Assembly: GCA_021613375.1 (NCBI GenBank)
Contig: CM038706.1
Span: forward strand, 23,187,366-23,251,365
Direction: 5' to 3'
Source of the DNA: Megaleporinus macrocephalus
Lineage: Eukaryota > Chordata > Actinopteri > Characiformes > Anostomidae
DNA: 64,000 nt
A program made the position numbers and the translations under genes. Positions within the stretch are counted from its first letter, which is position 1, and the number at the start of each line of letters is the position of its first letter. Under the pieces are notes generated by a model, which saw only the letters and a program-made list of their open reading frames with translations, did no database searches and was not told the origin of the DNA. This document shows positions 41,104 through 54,600 of the stretch, piece after piece.

Positions 41104-42567
41104 TATTCTTATCCATGTGGAAATGCATACACAGTTTAACAGCTTTTTTCAGTGTATCTGACACGTCTGCAGGGCTGGGGGAAAGAGAGAGAGAGAGAGA
41201 GAGGGGGAGAGGGAGAGAGAGGGAGCAGATCTGCCTCCAAAGAAGAACATTTGAATTCATTATCCACAGGAACGTTGATGAGTCATGAGATAACAGGAGT
41301 GAGGCGCTCGCAAAATGATTCGCCTGCAGAGAGAAAAACTGCTGTTGAGCAATCGCAGACAAGGCGACTCGGCTTTACGAGCTTCCCGGCCACACTAAAG
41401 GCTTTGTTAGCAACATGCCTGATCATTTGTTCAATAAATATTAAACGTTTGATTTTACTCGTAAAGACGGTGAAGCTGTGAAATGATAAACGGCTTTCTG
41501 TCATTTCGGGCAAAGCCCCAAACTTAAAACTGTCACTGCAAATAAATGGTGTTTTTTTATATTTTCTTGATTCAGACGTGTTGCAGTTTACTTCCTTTGT
41601 AAAAGAATTGCTTTAATAATGACACATTTGAATCATGTCAATTCAAAGCACCATTTTTTTCAGTGCAACTAAAGTACCCACATGAAAACATGTGCTCATG
41701 GACAATGTTTACATGACTTTTTTATCCACAACAGTTATTAACAGTTATTACAGTGTCAGCAGTAACTGTGTTTTCAAGTCAGTAGGCTATAATTATTAGC
41801 TAATTCCAAGAAAATGGCTTAAGGGTAAATCTTGAAGCATCAAAATCTATTTCACATAATCTTAAACTAGTTTATGCTTTGGTCTGGTAAGGCGCACGTA
41901 AGCTGAAGATTAGTGTATATACAAGTAATTCTAGTAGTGTCTACCATCTACTACCAGTAGACGGGTTAGCACAGTAATTCATTCCTCTTATATCCGTATA
42001 AGAATCATATACTCTGTTTTCTTGCTATGTTTGAAGCTGAAGAAATGTTTAATATTTTGTTCACAAAATAAAGAGAGAAAATCTTTTATCAGCTCAACAA
42101 CGCAGGGCTATTTTAAATTATAGCCTTCACCGCACCATGAATATTCTGAAGATTGTTTGGCACTGAGCAAGGCGGATATGTGAAATTACTTTGTTTGCTA
42201 TGGCACATGTCGTCTGGAACATAACTGTAGTAAATAACAACTTGTCAGTGTTTTCGTGTTCAGTGTTCAATGTTCTTGCTGGCATTATTCAATGAGTAAT
42301 AGAGAATCAAAATTATACGCCTAATATGTCACATGCGCCTGTTCTTTCTTTTCTTTATAAACATCGTTCTCACCCTTAATTAAATAAAATACCAACTCCA
42401 GCAAAATACCAGCAGACAACACATCCACTGGTAAAACATCCAACAGCAGCTTTTATCCACTCATTCAGGACTAACGGTGCCAAATTCTGTATCAAGAGGC
42501 TAGAGGATTTACAAATGATTTCCAAATATCGCTTCAATTTCAAACAAGTCCATCCCTCGTTCACACT
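41104..42567 (-). other. 3' flank of gabrg1
   Basis: Holds the gabrg1 3' UTR of unknown length (candidate ATTAAA at 42053-42048) and a GA microsatellite at 41184-41224. No other gene. Confidence 0.5.
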
Positions 42568-42843
42568 TTATAAATACAGGTACCCGATCCAGTAGACAAG
42601 GTTGAAGAGGCCGAAAGCGGTCGGGAAGAATATTCGGGAGTAGGAGTCGATTTTGGACACGTGGACATGCATCCTGTTCTCACGCCATGCCCCTGAGCGA
42701 CAGTCGTCAATGCAACAGAAAAAGCTTGTACAGTCTTTCCCGTCCAGACACTCATAGGTGTAATCATCGTCGTCGTGGTAGGGAGCGATATTGTTCATCT
42801 GAAGCAGAGATGTCCCTGGCCTGATGTTCACCACACTCGATTT
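42568..42843 (-). CDS. gabrg1: gabrg1 coding exon 9 (loop, TM4, stop)
   Basis: 276 bp including TAA at 42570-42568. Encodes the rest of a short basic/acidic intracellular loop, an Asp run, [14 protein letters not shown] (the Cys-rich gamma-specific segment, in gamma-2 the region of palmitoylation and GABARAP binding), [20 protein letters not shown] and the terminal TM4 sequence ending YLYL, as in mammalian gamma-1. The acceptor tttacgctag has a weaker pyrimidine tract than the others. Confidence 0.95.
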   Translation of the reverse strand, partial: KSSVVNIRPGTSLLQMNNIAPYHDDDDYTYECLDGKDCTSFFCCIDDCRSGAWRENRMHVHVSKIDSYSRIFFPTAFGLFNLVYWIGYLYL

Positions 42844-45800
42844 CTAGCGTAAAGAAAAAACACATGAACAGCTACTCAACATCATACCAACAAAGCCCTG
42901 TATGCCCAGAGTAATACAGAAACAAGTACAACATTGGGTTATTACTGTCAATAATAATGTTATAATTTTAATAACAAATATTTAAATTTTCAGCAGGTAG
43001 TTGGCATGTTTAAAGACCTTTTAACAACCTATATTCATAGCGGTTTTATTAAACACTGTCAATAATAGTTTTTTTTTAGCTTCAGTTTCAGTCAACCAGT
43101 TTCTACATGACAAGAGTTGTGGACACCCATTCCTGTTAGTGTGTCTGCCTAATTCAGTCACACCTAACACCTAAGAGGAGCACATAATCACCAGTCAGCA
43201 TTGGCAATAGAAGGGGTCATACCCAAGAGCTCAGTGGCTTTCAGTATGGCACAGTAAAGGGTTCAAACAAGTCAGTTTGTTACATGTCTGCTCTGCTAGA
43301 ACTGCTAGAGCTGCCTAAAAGTTCTGTTAATGAGAGGAAGAAATATTCTGGAGCACAGGATTCATAACAATATCAGAAGAAGAACTGTTCATCAGGAGCT
43401 TCATAGACACCGATTCACTTGCAAGCCTAATATCGACATTTGTAATGCTAAACACTGGCTGGAGTGGTGTTGAACACTCTGCTCTTGGACTTTTGAGAAG
43501 TGTGAATGCGTTCTCTACAGTGAAGTCACCATTTACCATCTGGCAGTCTAATGAATAAATCTGAGTTTGGTGGACGCCATGAGAACGGCACATACTTAAG
43601 GCAATAGTAAAATAGTAAATGTAATAGTTCCTGTCTGAGTATGACAATGCCCCATGTACAAAGCGTAACAGAGCAGGTCAGCGGTGCGGAGTGGGCGCAG
43701 AGCAATGTGAGCTCTCTTGCTCTAAAACAATTCCAGCATCACTCCATCCCACAAGCCAGACAGTCCACTGACTATCTCTGAGTAACATGAATGATGCAGC
43801 AGTGACTCTACAGCTCGCACACGATCACCAAAGAACTCACACACTTTCCACAGACATTCTTATGTTGTTAACACAGAGTCAGTCTTATGTTGTCCATTCT
43901 GCTGTGAGAATGATGAAGAAGATGGTGCCACAAGCATGAGCGATGCTACCCTCTTTTTGTTTTCTAGTTTGTTGTTGGCTATCCAATAATAGTTTTCTCT
44001 GTATAATTTGGCCATGATTTGTCCATAAATGACATATGACCGAACAGAGCAAAGTGGTTTCTCTGAAATAGAAAACCCGGAACCTGGAGCTGAGTGGCGC
44101 TGGAGTGGAGCGTTTAATGCTTTAAGCAAGGAGCAGCAATGTCTGCAGTCCACTCACCTTCTCTGGTCCTGCTCATGGTTTGCTAAGTTTGGTATGCAAG
44201 TACTAGACTGATCTACACAGAGCCCTGATTTCAACCCTGTCTAAAACTTCTCATAAACAGGAATGCTGGCTTTGTGCCAGGCCTTATCGCTCAACATCAG
44301 TGCCCACTAATGTTCCTTTGGCTGAACGAAAGCAGATCTGCACCATATTCCAAACTCTAGTAAAAAGTCCTCCCAGACATGTGGAGGCTGTCATAGCGGT
44401 AAAGCAGTATGGCAGACCAACTTAATATTAATACACATAAATTTAAATTTAGACCAAGCACATTTATCTGTAAAGTACAAATGTTTACTTTTGCCATGTA
44501 ATGTATTCAAGCATGTTGTTTGATTTAAAACTAAATGGCCATATTGGGCATTAGTCTAAAACAGGTCTGTTATGGAGTTTGTATGTATAAAATACCAAAC
44601 AGGCAATAATAAATACAAAGCAGTCTGTTGATTAGTATTTTGATTTTAGGAACGAGAGTTCCCTTGTGTACATGGTGGTGAAAATCTTTGTATTGAATAG
44701 ATAGCATAAAAGCCCAAAGGCTGTATGTGTGTTAGTGTTTATACATGTCTTTCTGATTGGTCCCTGATTCATTTTGTATTTAAACTGTAGGTTGTCTATG
44801 TCCAAACTCCCTGTTTAATGTGTTTAATTATGTGAAAACTCATTTCAAAGACAGTACAGGTTGTAAAGAATGCATGCAAAGAGTATAGATTTGCTCACTG
44901 CTGCATTGCTGGTCTTGGTCTTCTTGTTCTGCCGATTGCTGGTGAAGTAGTGCAGTGTTCCATACTCCATTAACGCGGCAAACGTGAAGATGAAGCACAC
45001 AGACACAAACAGATCCATGGCTGTCACATATGACACCTTCGGCAATGACTTTCTTGATATGGTGCTCAAGGTTGTCATGGTCAGAACAGTCGTGATACCT
45101 GAAGCAATGTTTAAAAAACACACACATTATTATAAAGGTAAGAAGAAAATCTTAATTTTAGCAGAGCAAATGGAACAGACATTTAACAAGACTTGTCATG
45201 CAGTCTAGCACCACACTCATTTTCAGTTTCCTAGTTTATGGGCTGATTAACACACACAACAGAACATTATATGTCAAATATGGTAACAACATTAGAGACT
45301 ATACATTTATTATAGTCTTATAGAAGTATTATATTTCAAGAGCTTATAAGAATATTTTATTTATATAAATATATCGTCGCTGTCCAAAGGTAAACAAGTA
45401 TCTCCAAAAGGGCAACTTTACTTTTAATGAAAGTCAATAGAACAAGAATATTCCCAAGCTATTTTGGAGCATTTCTATTGGTCCATTCATCATGAAATTT
45501 TTTTTTAGACAACGACGTTATGTCTACAGCAGCTCCGCTAGCTGTCAAAGTGTTGCCAGTTATTTAGCCTTACTCCCACTTTTTGGTTTTTCTATTTTCC
45601 TAGTAGATCCATTTATTACCTTGGTCTGTCTGTTCTTGTTGGAGGATTATAGATAAGCCTTTGATACCCTGACTTTGTTTTTGCCTTTGTTGTCGACCAT
45701 TCTGCCAGTCCTGGCAGTGACTCCTTGAACAGCCTGAACAAATCTAAGTCTGCACAAGCAGAGAAACATCACAAACTGATATATTATTTTAAACATCCAC

Positions 45801-48800
45801 AGACGGGTACCTAAAGACGTTCTGGCAGGAACAGCATCCTTGTTGATCCAGAAGGAAACCCAGGACAGCACTACGATCATGCTGCAGGGGATGTAGGTCT
45901 GAATGGTGAAGTAGCCCATTCTCCGGCTCAGCTCAAAGAAGATTGTCATAACCACATACTCTCCTGAAACAAGTACAAATAATAATCAACTGCTTTATTG
46001 TATACATATATGTTTATGATTATTAGGACTTCAACAAAGCGGCTATTCTTAATCTTGCTCTGATCTTTCATGCTTCCCCATCGGGACCATCATAGAGACC
46101 TGGCATAAAGCTTGTTATACAGTCTGTTCCAGCTAGAGCTTTTGGATTTTTAATACCTTGTGGGTATTGTGTAATAAAGCAGTTGCTCGAAAATCCCATT
46201 ATTTTGCGATGAACTTCAAAGTTGTCCATGAACTGTCATTGAATGATTAAAAGTTCTTCTCCCTAAAGAATAGCTGTATGCCACCGTATGTTTTAAAGAT
46301 CTCTTTCTCAGAGCTCTTTAAAACAAACGGTGGCATACAGCTACTTGAATTTGTTTCACACACTTTGACATGATGTAGTTTCTCAGTTTAGAACTGAAGT
46401 GAAAAGACTAAAGTTGCAAACAAACACTAAAACTCACCTGAAATGACTAAACACTAGGTCACCAGATTAGCCTGTTCTTTACAAGAACTTGAACAAACTG
46501 TATTTCAACTTGCATAAGCAGTATAAACATCATACTGTGTGCACAAAGACAAATCTGATAACATTACTGAAGACCTGGATGTGCTTGGTGCAAGCTGGGA
46601 GACATTTTATGGATGTATTTGTCCAGAAACGAGCTGGGCTATTTGGACTATTTGGACTATTGTGTTTTAGTGTTTCTCCGCAACACATTCTGGCTGATTT
46701 ACAACATCTTGGGGAAAAGGAAAACTGGATAAACTGCTCCTCTAAACAGTTCTTGTGTTAGCACCCCTTAGTCACTAGGCTGGTTGTGAGTGAAGAGCAC
46801 TGCTTTAGGTCCGTCTTTAACATCTCTCAGACTTTGAGAGCCCCTAGCAAGGTAACTTGAAATTACTTTACAAACGCTTTCCACACCTGACTGAGTGTTT
46901 GCAATGTCCGACATGCTCCGCAGGCCCACAAAGGCGAACTGGTAAAGTCTCCAGTAGCGCTGGTCTGCTACCTCAACAGCACGAGGCTGCCATCTGTACT
47001 CAATCTCATTCTTTGGATATCCATCTGGAACACACATACACATAGACAGTTCTCCATCATTGTAAATCACACAAACTGAGCTCCACACTCGCAGCTGTAC
47101 TGCACAATACATACAAACACACAAGAATGGCAGGATGACACAATATGGCCCACTGCTTGTCTAATGTATGGCATGCCTTTCCCTCAAACTTCTGCCCCCG
47201 GTGGTTAATGACACATATGGAAAGCTGAGGGACAGCGCATTCGGCGGATGCAGGGGTGACACAGACTGAAAGACAGAGGCATGTAAGGGCGGCTGGAGAG
47301 GGATGAGTATTCTGCTAGAGGATGGTACACTGTTCTTTCTTAATGCGGGGTTGAAAGATGGTAGTTGGGGCAGGCCTTAGGCAATGTTGGCTTAGCCATA
47401 TTAGGCGGTGCATGAGGATCGGTCAGCTGATAGAGGCAATGTGTGAGAACTGGCTGGCCAGCAGCACCCAGGGTGGGGCTGAGGCTGCGTCACAGATCGA
47501 TGGTAGCAGTTTTTAACACCTACAGCTCGAAAATTCCAGTGGACACGAATGTTCATCCATAGGAAAGTTATGCAGCTTAAGGTAGCATTCCGCATTAATA
47601 GTCAACCTGACAAAAACAGAATTGTGAAAGGTAAGGAACAAAGCCAAAACTCTGGCTGACAAATTCATTTCAAATGCTCTCTGATGCCTGTTTGTAAGTT
47701 TCATTATTCAACTCGTGTAATCACTTTAAACTAACATAAGCAAAGATTTAAACTGTACGTGTCAACAGACAGCAGGGGCATTTTTTTGTACAAGAGCAAG
47801 TGCTATAGGACAGGAGTACAGAAGCACACACTTCGGCTGCACAAACAACAACTGACCAACACCAGTGGCTGCATAAAACACATGGCTGTTAGTGACACAC
47901 CTCAGAGTGTACATCACTCGGCCATCGCTCCACAGGCGCAGGAGGCGATTGGGCGTGGTGATCCAGTGGGCGTCAGATTTGCGGGAATTGCGGAAAAATG
48001 TGTCAGGAATCCAGATCTTTCCAACCATGTTGCTGTTCAGCATGAGGACCTTCATAGAACTGTTGAACTGAAGCCGGCTGTCATACCACGTCTGAGCGAA
48101 GAAGATGTCTATGGTGTACTCCTGAAGAAAACACAAACAAAAGCCATTCATAAACACATTGCAGTGTTTGTGTGAGCTGTTATGCTCTTTGAGAACAAAT
48201 AGAGAAAAGCATGACTGCAACATCAGATAAACACCATGTCTAATTTTACAGTGTTCTTTTCATTTACACTGCAGCTTATCAGTGTTACATAATACGTAAT
48301 GTGATAAGGCAGTATGGCAGTGTAATGTAGAATAATGATATTACATCTTACATTACATTTTAAAAGAAACACACACCTTGTAATGGATTGATTGTTTTAA
48401 GTATCTACTCCAAAACTGGTGCTCATTTGATTTCTGCAGCCACGTTTTCCTCAGTTTGTCTTAAAACCTCAACTACCTGCTCAATGTCATTGCACTTGCG
48501 TTTAGAATGTAAACATTTAGTTAACTCTGTGCGCAGGTTTGGTTTGAGCTCACCATGTTGATTGGATCCACTGGGCCGATGCTGTTCACATACACAGCCG
48601 TCTTAATCACAGTGGGTTTCACTGAAAAAAACAACACACAACTGTACTTAAACAGAGGACCAAACAGGTGTCAATGTGTTTCTAATTGTTATTATAAACA
48701 GAAATGCTTTACTGTACCTCTATACATACATGTCACTGTCATTATAACAGTATAATAGTTTTTTACTTTACACCATTTTAAACACAAGCTGCCATTTACA

Positions 48801-51626
48801 GTGTATGAACAGGTCACGATGAATGGAGCAACAGGAATAACTCAAACTGAGGCTTTACATAAAGATACGTTTACAATACATCTTTTGCTACACAGATATT
48901 TTTGCAAATGGTTACTAAAATCATCCATAGGCTTTTTAAATCCCATGTTCTGAACAAAATCTCAAACAGCAGCATCATATGAAATAAATGATGAGTTTGA
49001 GACTGTGCTGCTTCCAAATGCAAGCAAAACAATGCAGATCTAAGGAGACGATGAATCACAGAAAGCCCTCAGGTCCTCCTTACACCCCCTCACTGTCGGC
49101 TCTGAACACTAATGAACTCTACTAGCCCTTGCTCCCTCTCTCATTCTGTCTCACTTGCTCTCTCTCTCTCTCTCTCTTTCTATCTCTCTGCATCTCTCAG
49201 ATACACATAAACATACAGATAAAGAAGGAAGATCAATACTGATTTGACTCTGTTGTGGTCTGACACCGTTGGGATCAATTCACTTAACAACTGAGCTGGT
49301 GGTCCACTCAGCACATTCCTTCCAGCGAACAGAGAGAGAGAGAGAGAGGAACACAGCGTACTATTACACAATAATTAGTACAGCTCAAAACCACTGTATG
49401 CAAAAATCAGGAGCAACAGCTTTAGATTGTATGTTTGTGTGCTTCTGCTCAGGTTTATCTTAATAGAGACATTCATGTCATTATGTAATCTTTTGACATG
49501 GTGGGGATCAGTTGGGCAAATACTGGAGGTGCAGTCAACGCAATCACAATGTGACCAATATCACGCAGGGTGGGGTGCACCACTGTTATCCTCATTGGAC
49601 CCTTTGTATCAGCACTTTTATGTAATTTTGCATTTACTGGTGGCTACAAATGAATACTATACACATCAGCCTACATTACAGCTTTAACTTGGTAAAGACA
49701 TAGCAATAGTCACAATATTGAGCAAACAAACTAATTACGCCTACACTACGTGGAGACTTCTCTGATGGAAATGTGTAATGGCTCCTAACAGGCAGAAGAG
49801 CGTTTTAAAACATTGGTTGTGCTTCAGACCCAACTTTAGATACAGAACTGATGTCAGTAAGATCACTGATTATTCAAAAACTATTCAATAACTATTCTGT
49901 AATGCTGCTTCTTTCACTTTTAGCACCAAATCACTTTCTTTTTTGTTGAAAACAGTAAAGTTTTACGTTTTTCAATGTATTTGCAAGAGCCTGCCGATAT
50001 GATTTGTATCATGATACAGAGATTACAATCCAATAAATTACGATATATTGTGATACTGATTTTTATATCTAATTTTAGGGAAACTGCCATAACATAACAG
50101 TTTTAACTGGTCACCTATATTTACTAATGTTAACATTAGCGTTGCACCCTTACACTACTTGTGTTTGTTGAACAGGAAGAGTCAGTGAAGAGTTGAACCA
50201 CTGTCTGCCACAAATCTTATATGACATTATGAACTAAAAATCAATTCTGTGCTTTTAAGAACTGATACAGTATCACAAAACATAAAATTGTGACACTTAC
50301 ATTTCAAGCTAGTTTTTTAGGGTCACTTGCCTGAATTCCATTCGACCCAATGACATAATTTAGCCATTTTTAGAGTCACGGCAGGACATTGAGTTTCCGT
50401 ATTTAAACGCTATTTTACTGAGCCAGACTAAACTAAACTAACTGTGACCTTCCACAGGCTTACAGAATATCTTTTGAAATCAATATAATTTTGGCACTTT
50501 GACAAACATTGAGCTGTCTCAACAGTTTTACATTAAACTAAATGGGATTTCTTTTGTAAATATTCCAGTAGGGCTGGGCAATTTACTTAAAAAACACTAG
50601 TATTATAGTAAATCGTGTAACAATACAATTCACCACATTTTCCTGAACATATTGAGTATATCACTAGTACTTGGAGATGACTTACCAACTGCATGCTTCT
50701 TTGTAAAGAGAACTAAATTAGTCCAATTGGATTTAGTGCAACACAGTGTGCCAAATAACAAACAACCATATATATTCAGTTTTTAATTCTGTAGCACTAC
50801 TGGTTCTTTTTTCTCTTTTCCAAATGACCACATGTCTTAAAAATAAACATTGTGACATGTGTATTGTGAAAAATTCCTTACATATCACAGTATTATATTT
50901 TTGCCATATTTTTAAATCTCCAAGTTATACCCCTAACTGACATCATTCCTAATACTCCTGGGAATGTTTCAGCTGATGCCCGCTGACTTTTAGGATGTCC
51001 AGGTACACTAGGTAGACTGGGAACTGATCCAAAGTAGCTGTGATAACTTGCCTCCGATGTCTGGCCGCAGTTTGTTGTCATATCCCTGCAGCAACTTATT
51101 CAGGATGAGGGTGACGTCGCTCTCGTAAACCTTTGGTGATAAAACCCAGGTTTTATTTATGGGAACGTCCTCGTAATCTTCCTCCTCAGCCTTACTGGGC
51201 CCAAATGCCAGGCTGATGGAAAGAAAAAAGAAAGAGAAAACTGTTAGAGGACAGAAACGTGAAGAAATCAAAAACGGCCTTATAAGGAATTATACTGTAG
51301 GAGAGAGAGAGAAGGATTCCTTTGGCTTTTGAAGCTCAGGCTGAAATGGACAGCTTGTAGTTTAATGAGCTAAGAATGATAGGCAGGGAAAGGAAAAGGG
51401 GATTTGTTGGAAGAGTATGAATGTATGAACCGATAAGGAATGTCATCTGTTACTGTAAATGAGCGGTGCCCTGGGACAGCGAAAACAAGGGAGCTTTTAA
51501 ATGAGTGCAGTGTGGAGACACACGAAAAAGGGGATCTAATAAAAGAACGCATTGATTAATGAAGATGTGCTTTGGCAAGGAGTGCGAAGGAACAGATGAA
51601 GGTTAGAGGTTTAAATTATCACCTAC

Positions 51627-51665
<39 letters not shown>

Positions 51666-54600
51666 TCTCTCTCTCACTCTCTCTCCCACTCTCTACAAAT
51701 AGCACATCCTCTACAGGGAACACACTTTTATGGCATTTTATGTATATTTTAGAATTTTTGATCAAAATGTATTTTTTCATTGAATTTAAAGGTGACATAG
51801 AATAGAAACCCATATCTACATTACTTTAGTTAAAAACACTGATGTTCCTCTCTTTAAATACAAGTCTTACATTTACAAATGAATGTGATAAAACAAGCTG
51901 TCAGTGACAGTCTTGACTTTATCCCGCTAGTCAGGGTCATGGGGGGGCTGAAGCCAATCCCAGTAACATCAAGCAAAGTCAGGGTACACCATGGACAAGT
52001 CGCCAAGCCATTGCATGGCTAACGCATACTCACTCACACCCATGGGCAATTTAGAGTGAGCGATCAACCTAACATGCATGTGTTTGGACTGTGGGAAGAA
52101 ACCGGAGTACTCAGAGGTACATCCAAACTCCACACAGAACGGACCGGGAATCAAACCCGGATCGTCTTGCTGTGCAGCGACCGTGCTACTCACTACACCA
52201 CCGTACTAACCACTACACCACAGTGCTACCCACTACACCACCGTACTAACCACTACACCACCGTGCTAACCACTACACCACCGTACTAACCACTACACCA
52301 CCGTACTAACCACTACACCACCGTGCTAACCACTACACCACCGTACTAACCACTACACCACCGTACTACTCACTACACCACCACACTAACCACTACACCA
52401 CCATACTAACCACTACACCACCGTACTAACCACTACACCACCGTGCTAACCACTACACCACCGTACTAACCACTACACCACCACACTAACCACTACACCA
52501 CCACACTAACCACTACACCACCGTACTAACCACTACACCACCACACTAACCACTACACCACCACACTAACCACTACACCACCATACTAACCACTACACCA
52601 CCGTGCTACCCACTACACCACCACACTAACCACTACACCACCGTGCTAACCACTACACCACCGCACTAACCACTACACCACCACACTAACCACTACACCA
52701 CCACACTAACCACTACACCACCGTACTAACCACTACACCACCACACTAACCACTACACCACCACACTAACCACTACACCACCGTACTAACCACTACACCA
52801 CCGTACTAACCACTACACCACCACACTAACCACTACACCACCACACTAACCACTACACCACCGTACTAACCACTACACCACCGTACTAATCACTACACCA
52901 CCACACTAACCACTACACCACCGTACTAACCACTACACCACCGTACTAATCACTACACCACCACACTAACCACTACACCACCATACTAACCACTACACCA
53001 CCACACTAACCACTACACCACCACACTAACCACTACACCACCACACTAATCACTACACCACCACACTAACCACTACACCACCGTACTAATCACTACACCA
53101 CCACACTAACCACTACACCACCGTACTAACCACTACACCACCGTACTACTCACTACACCACCACACTAACCACTACACCACCATACTAACCACTACACCA
53201 CCGTGCTACCCACTACACCACCGTACTAACCACTACACCACCGTACTCACCACTACACCACCACACTAACCACTACACCACCACGCTAACCACTACACCA
53301 CCACACTAACCACTACACCACCACACTAACCACTACACCATCGTACTAAACACTACACCACCGTACTAACCACTACACCACCACACTAACCACTACACCA
53401 CCACACTAACCACTACACCACCACGCTAACCACTACACCACCACACTAACCACTACACCACCGTACTAACCACTACACCACCGTACTAAACACTACACCA
53501 CCGTACTAACCACTACACCACCGTACTCACCACTACACCACCAAACTAACCACTACACCACCACACTAACCACTACACCACCACACTAACCACTACACCA
53601 CCGTACTAACCACTACACCACCACACTAACCACTACACCACCACACTAACCACTACACCACCGTACTAACCACTACACCACCGTACTAACCACTACACCA
53701 CCACACTAACCACTACACCACCACACTAACCACTACACCACCGTACTAACCACTACACCACCGTACTAATCATTACACCACCACACTAACCACTACACCA
53801 CCGTACTAATCACTACACCACCATACTAACCACTACACCACCACACTAACCACTACACCACCACACTAACCACTACACCACCACACTAACCACTACACCA
53901 CCGCGCTAACCACTACACCACCACACTAACCACTACACCACCGTACTAACCACTACACCACCGTACTAACCACTACACCACCGTACTAATCACTACACCA
54001 CTGTACTAACCACTATACCACCGTACTAACCACTATACCACCATACTAACCACTACACCACCGTACTAACCACTACACCACCGTACTAACCACTACACCA
54101 CCATACTAATCACTACACCACCGTACTAACCACTATACCACCGTACTAACCACTATACCACCAAACTAACCACTACACCACCGTACTAATCACTACACCA
54201 CCGTACTAACCACTATACCACCGTACTAACCACTACACCACCGTACTAACCACTATACCACCGTACTAACCACTATACCACCAAACTAACCACTACACCA
54301 CCGTACTAACCACTACACCACCGTACTAATCACTACACCACCACACTAATCACTACACCACCACACTAACCACTACACCACCACACTAACCACTACACCA
54401 CCGTACTAATCACTACACCACCGTACTAACCACTATACCACCGTACTAACCACTACACCACCACACTAACCACTACACCACCGTACTAATCACTACACCA
54501 CCGTGCCACGTCTCCACCCAATATTACATATACCAAAAATTATTGTATACCATACACGTTCCAGTCCAGCAGAAACAACAATAGTTGACTGTATTTGCGA

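Larger units (their letters stand above)
42844..44898 (-). other. gabrg1 intron 8
   Basis: 2055 bp, GTGAGC donor and gctag acceptor. Most of it is a degenerate Tc1-like transposon inserted antisense to the gene (see 43090-44440). Confidence 0.88.

Noticed and set aside
47759..48175. 138-codon plus-strand frame
   Set aside because: It is the antisense shadow of gabrg1 exon 4 and flanks.
51040..51048. GT donor (GTTATC) just downstream of the exon 2 end
   Set aside because: Using it shifts the frame of exon 3 into a stop and adds residues absent from the family. The GC donor fits frame and consensus.
51213..51271. Upstream extension of exon 2 as an alternative signal peptide (hydrophobic Phe/Ser/Leu run)
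   Set aside because: There is no ATG in the frame, and the DNA is a polypyrimidine tract ending in CAG. Exon 1 at 58468-58407 supplies a better signal peptide with matching phase.
52056..52289. Frame with [12 protein letters not shown] repeats as a mucin-like protein
   Set aside because: It is the start of the 20-bp minisatellite in frame. The unit is not a multiple of three and the frame closes after a few units.
52181..54500. CRISPR-like array
   Set aside because: Units are contiguous 20-mers with no spacers, in a vertebrate intron.
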